Positions 60,507 through 64,000 of a stretch of 64,000 bases of DNA are shown piece after piece. The translations under genes and the position numbers were made by a program. The notes below the pieces were generated by a model. That model saw nothing but the letters and a program-made list of their open reading frames with translations. It had not been told where the DNA came from and searched no databases. Position 1 is the first letter of the stretch, and every line of letters starts with the position of its first letter. The stretch lies in contig CM057462.1 in NCBI GenBank assembly GCA_030035585.1, positions 100,771,234-100,835,233 of the forward strand. Direction: 5' to 3'. This DNA comes from Dugong dugon (taxonomy: Eukaryota; Chordata; Mammalia; Sirenia; Dugongidae).

Positions 60507-62603
60507 AATCTCTTTCAGCAGTGTTTTTTAGTTTTCATTGTATAAGTCCTTCACATCCCTGGTTAGATTTATTCCTAGGTATTTGATTCTCTGAGATGCT
60601 ATTGTAAATGGAATTGTTTCTCTAATTTCCCTTTCAGATTTCTCATTGGTGGTGTATAGAAACCTAACTGATTTTTGTTTGTTGACGTTTTACCCTGCAA
60701 CTTTACTAAATTCCTCTATTAGCTATAGAAGTTTTCCTGTGGACTCTGGCATTTTCTATATATAGGTATCACAGGTAGTTAGTGAGTCTTCCTCCAATCT
60801 TTATGCCACATTCTTCTTCACATAGTCCACCTTCTTGGATTATTTGTTCAGCATATGGATTGAATAAGTAAAGTGAATGAATACAACCCCACCACATGCT
60901 TTTCCACTTTTGCAGCATGCAGTATCCTCTTGTTCTGTTCCAACATGTGCAGGTTCCACAGGAGCACAATTAAGTGTTCTGGAATTCTTTGTCATGTTAC
61001 ATATAAATTGTTACGATCTACACAGTTGAATGCTTTTCTGTAGTTGATAATACACAGGTAAACATCTTTCTGCTATTCTCTGCTCTTAGCCAAGGTCCAT
61101 CTGAAAACAGCAATGATATCTCTGTTCCATGTCCTCTTAATCTGGCTTGAACTTCTGGCAGTTCACTGTCAATGTACAGATGCATCCATTTTTGAACTAC
61201 TTTCAGCAACGTTTTGCTTGCATATGATATTAATGATATTGTTTGATAATTTACACATTCTGTTGGATCACCTTTCTTTGGAATGTGCACAAATATGGTT
61301 CTCTTCCAGTTGGTTGGCCAGGTAGCTGTCTTCCAAATTTCTTGACATTAATGTGTAAGTCTTCCAGCATTGCATATGTTTGTTGAAGCATCTCAGTTGG
61401 AAGGTGGTCAATTTCTGGAGCCTTGTTTTTTTGCCAATGCCTTCAGTGCAGCTTGAACCTCTCCCTTTAGTACCAGTGGTTCTTGAAGATATGATGCCTC
61501 CTGTAAAGGTTGAGTGTTGACCAGTTCGTTTTGGTGCAGTGATTCTCTGTATTCCTTCCATGTTCTTTTAATGCTTCCTGAGTTGTTCAATTTTTTGCCC
61601 ATAGAAGTCTTTAAGAATGCAACTTGAGGCTGGAATTTTCTCCTCAGTTCTATCAGCTTGAGAAATGCGGATTGAGGTCTTCCCTTCTGGTTTTCTAACT
61701 CCAGGTTTTTACACATTTCCTCATAATAATTTACCTTGTCTTTTTGAGTCTCCTTTTGAAATCTTCTGTTCAGATGTAGTTTAAAATTGATCAAACATGC
61801 AATCAAGATGTATTGGTAATTACTCATGATTGGCATATGGTAAAATTAGAAACAAACAAAAAAGTAGGATCAGTAGTTGGAAAATACAGCCTTTGTTATA
61901 GAAATGATGCCAGAGTTACATAATAGAATTCCTCAAGATCAACAACTTATTCATCTGAAATACTTCAATAACACAATTGATGACTATATACGTGAACCTC
62001 ACCAGATGTATGATATAGCAATCAATCAACTATGTCTGTGGAAAGAGACAATGGAGAAGCTCAATATCATCAGTCAAGAAAAAGCCAGGGGCCAACTGTG
62101 GAACATACCATCAACTGCTTGTGTGCAAGTTCAAGTTGAAGTTGAACAAAATCAAAGCATGTCCACAAGAGCCAAAGTATGGTCTTGAATACATCCTGCC
62201 TGAATTCAGAGACTGTCTATCTCAAGAATAGATTTGATGCCCTGAACACTAATGACCAAAGACCAGAAGAGTTGACCAAAGACCAGAAGAGTTGTGGTTG
62301 ACATCAAGGACATCGTATATGAAAAAAGTGAAAGGTCATTAATCAGACAGTAAAGAAGGAAAAGGCTAAAATGGATGTCAGAAGAGACTCTGAAACTTGT
62401 TTTTAAGCACATAGTAGCTAAAGAGAATGGAAGAACATATCTGCTAGAATGGCTAAAATGAAAATGACTGATAATACTAAGTTTTGGTGAGGAGGTGGAG
62501 AAACTGGACCTCTCTTACATTGCTGGTGGAAATACAAAGTGGCACAGCCAGTTTGGAAAACAGTTTAGCAATTTCTTGTAAAGTTAAATATATATTTACC
62601 ATG

Positions 62604-62992
62604 TTGTTGTTGTTGTTGGGTACCATCCAGTTAATTCCAACTAATAGTGACTCCATGTGACAGAGTAGAACTGCCCTGGTGGTGCAGTGATTAAGCACTT
62701 GGCTGCTAACAAAAAGATTAGTGGTTCAAACCCACCCAGCATCTTCACAGAAGAAAGACCTGGTGATCTGCTTCTGTAAAGGTTACAGCGTAGAAAACAA
62801 CAGGGAACAGTTCTACTCTGTCACATGGGGCCCTGTGAGTCAGAATGGACTCACTGGCACCTACCAACAAAAACAGCAACAATCTTTACTGGAGTAGATC
62901 ACTAGATCTTTCTTCCTTGTTGATGCTGAGTGGCTTCAAACAGCCAATGGTTTGGTTAACAGCTGAGAGCTTAACCATTGAGCAACCTAGAA
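62604..62992 (-). mobile_element. AfroSINE (antisense), interrupted by another SINE
   Basis: Left part 62604-62673 is the reversed tail (TGTTGTTGTTGGGTACCATC). The right part 62881-62992 has TAGATCACTAGATCTTTCTT and the reversed head (GCTTAACCATTGAGCAACCT). The younger SINE lies between them. Confidence 0.7.
62674..62880 (+). mobile_element. AfroSINE long subfamily, inside the antisense SINE
   Basis: Head CCCTGGTGGTGCAGTGATTA, middle GACCTGGTGATCTGCTTCTG, tail GTGAGTCAGAATGGACTCAC with an A/C-rich end. The opposite orientation to its host SINE could allow hairpin formation. Confidence 0.8.
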
Positions 62993-63250
62993 ATTCCGCT
63001 CAGAGATATATACTCAAGAGAAAGAGAAATGCCCTCAAATGCTTCTAGCGGTTTTATTTATAATAGAAAAACAAATAAACAAACAAAAAAACAAATATCC
63101 ACTACCTGCTGAATGAATAAACAAATTGTGGTACATCCATACAGTGGAATACTACTTGGCAATAGAAAGGAAAGAACTACTGATACACACAACAACGTTA
63201 TGCTAGGTGAAAGAAGCCAAGCACAAAAAACTTCATACTGTATGATTTCA

Positions 63251-64000
63251 TTTTTTTTTTTTTTAATTGTACTTCAGGTGAAGGCTTACAGAACAAATAG
63301 TTTCTCATGAAACAGTAGTACATATATTGTTTTATGACATTGGTTAACAGCCCTCTAACTTTTCAAACTTTTTTTTGGTGAAAATACACATAGCCAAAGA
63401 TACGCCATTTCAAAAATTTCCACTTGCACAGTTCAGTGACATTGACTACGCTCTTCCAATTGTGCGGCTGTTCTCACTTAAGATGAAGGCTTACAGAACA
63501 AAATAGTTTCTCATTTAACAGTTACTACAAATGTTGCCCTATGACACTGGTTAACAATCTCACAACACATCAACAATATCCTTACTCAACCTTGGGTTCC
63601 CTATCACCAGCTTCTTTGTCCCCTTCTGCCTTCTGGCCCTTGTCACTGAACTACTGTACCTCATTAGTCACATTTGGTTTTACAGGGCTGTCCACTCCCA
63701 GGCTGAACGCTGAGCCTCAGAGATAACTTCACCACTGAGCTAAAAGCGTGTCTGGGGGCCATACTCTCAGGGTTTCTCCAGTCTCCTTTAGGCCAGTAAA
63801 TCTGGTCTTTTTTTTTGTGAGTTAGAATTATGTTCTACATCCTTCTCCAGCTCTGTCCAGAACCCTCTGTTGTGATCCTGGTCAGAGCAGTCAGTGGTGG
63901 TAGCCGGGCACCATCTAGCTCTACTGGACTCAGTCCAGTGGAGGCCTTGGTAGCTGTGGACCATTAGTCCTTTGGACTAATCTTTTCCTTGTATCCTATT
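63251..64000 (-). mobile_element. L1 copy C, 3' UTR (continues beyond window)
   Basis: Poly(T) at 63251-63264 is the reversed tail. A first terminal unit (about 63265-63365), a middle unit (63366-63480, 'atacacatagccaaagatac'), and a second terminal unit (63484 on) precede the UTR body, the same order as at 1-1296. The 5' portion lies outside the window. The plus-strand frame at 63541-63726 is antisense UTR. Confidence 0.8.

Larger units (their letters stand above)
56326..60766 (-). mobile_element. L1 copy A inside RTE, itself interrupted
   Basis: Poly(T) at 56326-56341 is the reversed poly(A) tail. The 3' UTR runs to about 57600, then ORF2 antisense (57650-58395 and 59681-60766; e.g. 'cccagcaccatttattgaag'). 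Target-site duplication: tatcacatgttgg (56313-56325) against tatcacaggtagt (60767-60779), both from the RTE site. It is 5'-truncated within ORF2 and is interrupted by L1 copy B and a SINE. Minus-strand frames at 59648-60349 are ORF2 scraps. Confidence 0.8.
55553..62440 (-). mobile_element. RTE LINE with 5' inversion, split by an L1
   Basis: Antisense RTE covers 55553-56325 (3' end up to the YADD region) and about 60767-61767 (rest of RT and linker). From about 61768 to 62440 the sequence continues as RTE in the opposite, plus orientation and encodes the endonuclease C-terminal part (103-codon frame at 61877-62188, with 'gactatatacgtgaacctca'). The two parts are nearly adjacent in element coordinates, as in twin-primed insertions. 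L1 copy A separates the two antisense pieces. No clear target-site duplication. Confidence 0.8.
55250..63250 (+). mobile_element. Ancient L1M LINE, host of the nested cluster
   Basis: Three collinear pieces of one L1M: about 55250-55552 (ORF2 C-terminal region, e.g. 'ttgtatccagaatacgtgaa', 'agtcatcaggacaatgtaaa'), 62445-62603 (resuming at 'agaatggctaaaatgaaaat') and 62993-63250 (3' UTR, 'gaataaacaaattgtggtac', 'agtggaatactacttggc'). Removal of the two inserts restores L1M order. An antisense L1 cuts it at 63251. Confidence 0.75.

Overview
This window is nuclear DNA from a placental mammal of the Afrotheria, most likely a paenungulate and probably an elephant. The call rests on the repeats. 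There are about twenty copies of a tRNA-derived SINE with the AfroSINE-type head and tail, several RTE (BovB-like) LINE copies ending in (AAC)n, L1 elements with the long 3' UTR I associate with elephant sequence, and a MaLR-like LTR family, over an older background of MIR, L2-like, MLT1 and L1M remnants. The species call is inference from remembered repeat families, not from a database search.

I found no convincing protein-coding host gene, functional tRNA gene, rRNA or CRISPR array. All open frames are short. The few that carry recognisable protein are fossils of transposons: RTE reverse transcriptase, RTE endonuclease, and a retroviral envelope transmembrane subunit. The window reads as intergenic or deep intronic DNA.

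Layout. 1-5.3 kb: the 3' end of an L1, a solo LTR, an L1M tail, an internally deleted RTE with intact target-site duplications (TSDs), and a SINE cluster. 5.3-14.7 kb: mostly old sequence with an LTR split by a tRNA-Gly-derived SINE, another such SINE, a solo LTR and a MIR/SINE cluster. 14.7-25 kb: unique-looking sequence with scattered SINEs, LTRs and an L1 tail. 25.0-27.6 kb: one RTE copy split by two solo LTRs of the same family in opposite orientations. 29-33.9 kb: an LTR-like repeat, a Tigger-like MITE, and a decayed class I-like endogenous retrovirus with envelope remnants. 34-41.6 kb: repeat-poor, AT-rich, with a 245-bp tandem duplication. 41.6-49.4 kb: RTE copies, an LTR, a tRNA-Gly SINE, an MLT1 and a GC-rich segment. 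49.4-55 kb: sparse repeats, then a second copy of the 29-kb LTR-like repeat. 55.25-64 kb: a multi-level nest in which an ancient L1M was invaded by a 5'-inverted RTE, which was invaded by an L1, which was invaded by another L1 and a SINE. The same L1M also carries a SINE-in-SINE and a further L1 running off the window.

The window is therefore best read as a record of retrotransposition. The RTE machinery appears to have served two SINE families that share RTE-like ends. Target-site duplications and interruptions give a relative order of insertion. I saw no evidence of an undescribed functional system; the most notable points are structural.
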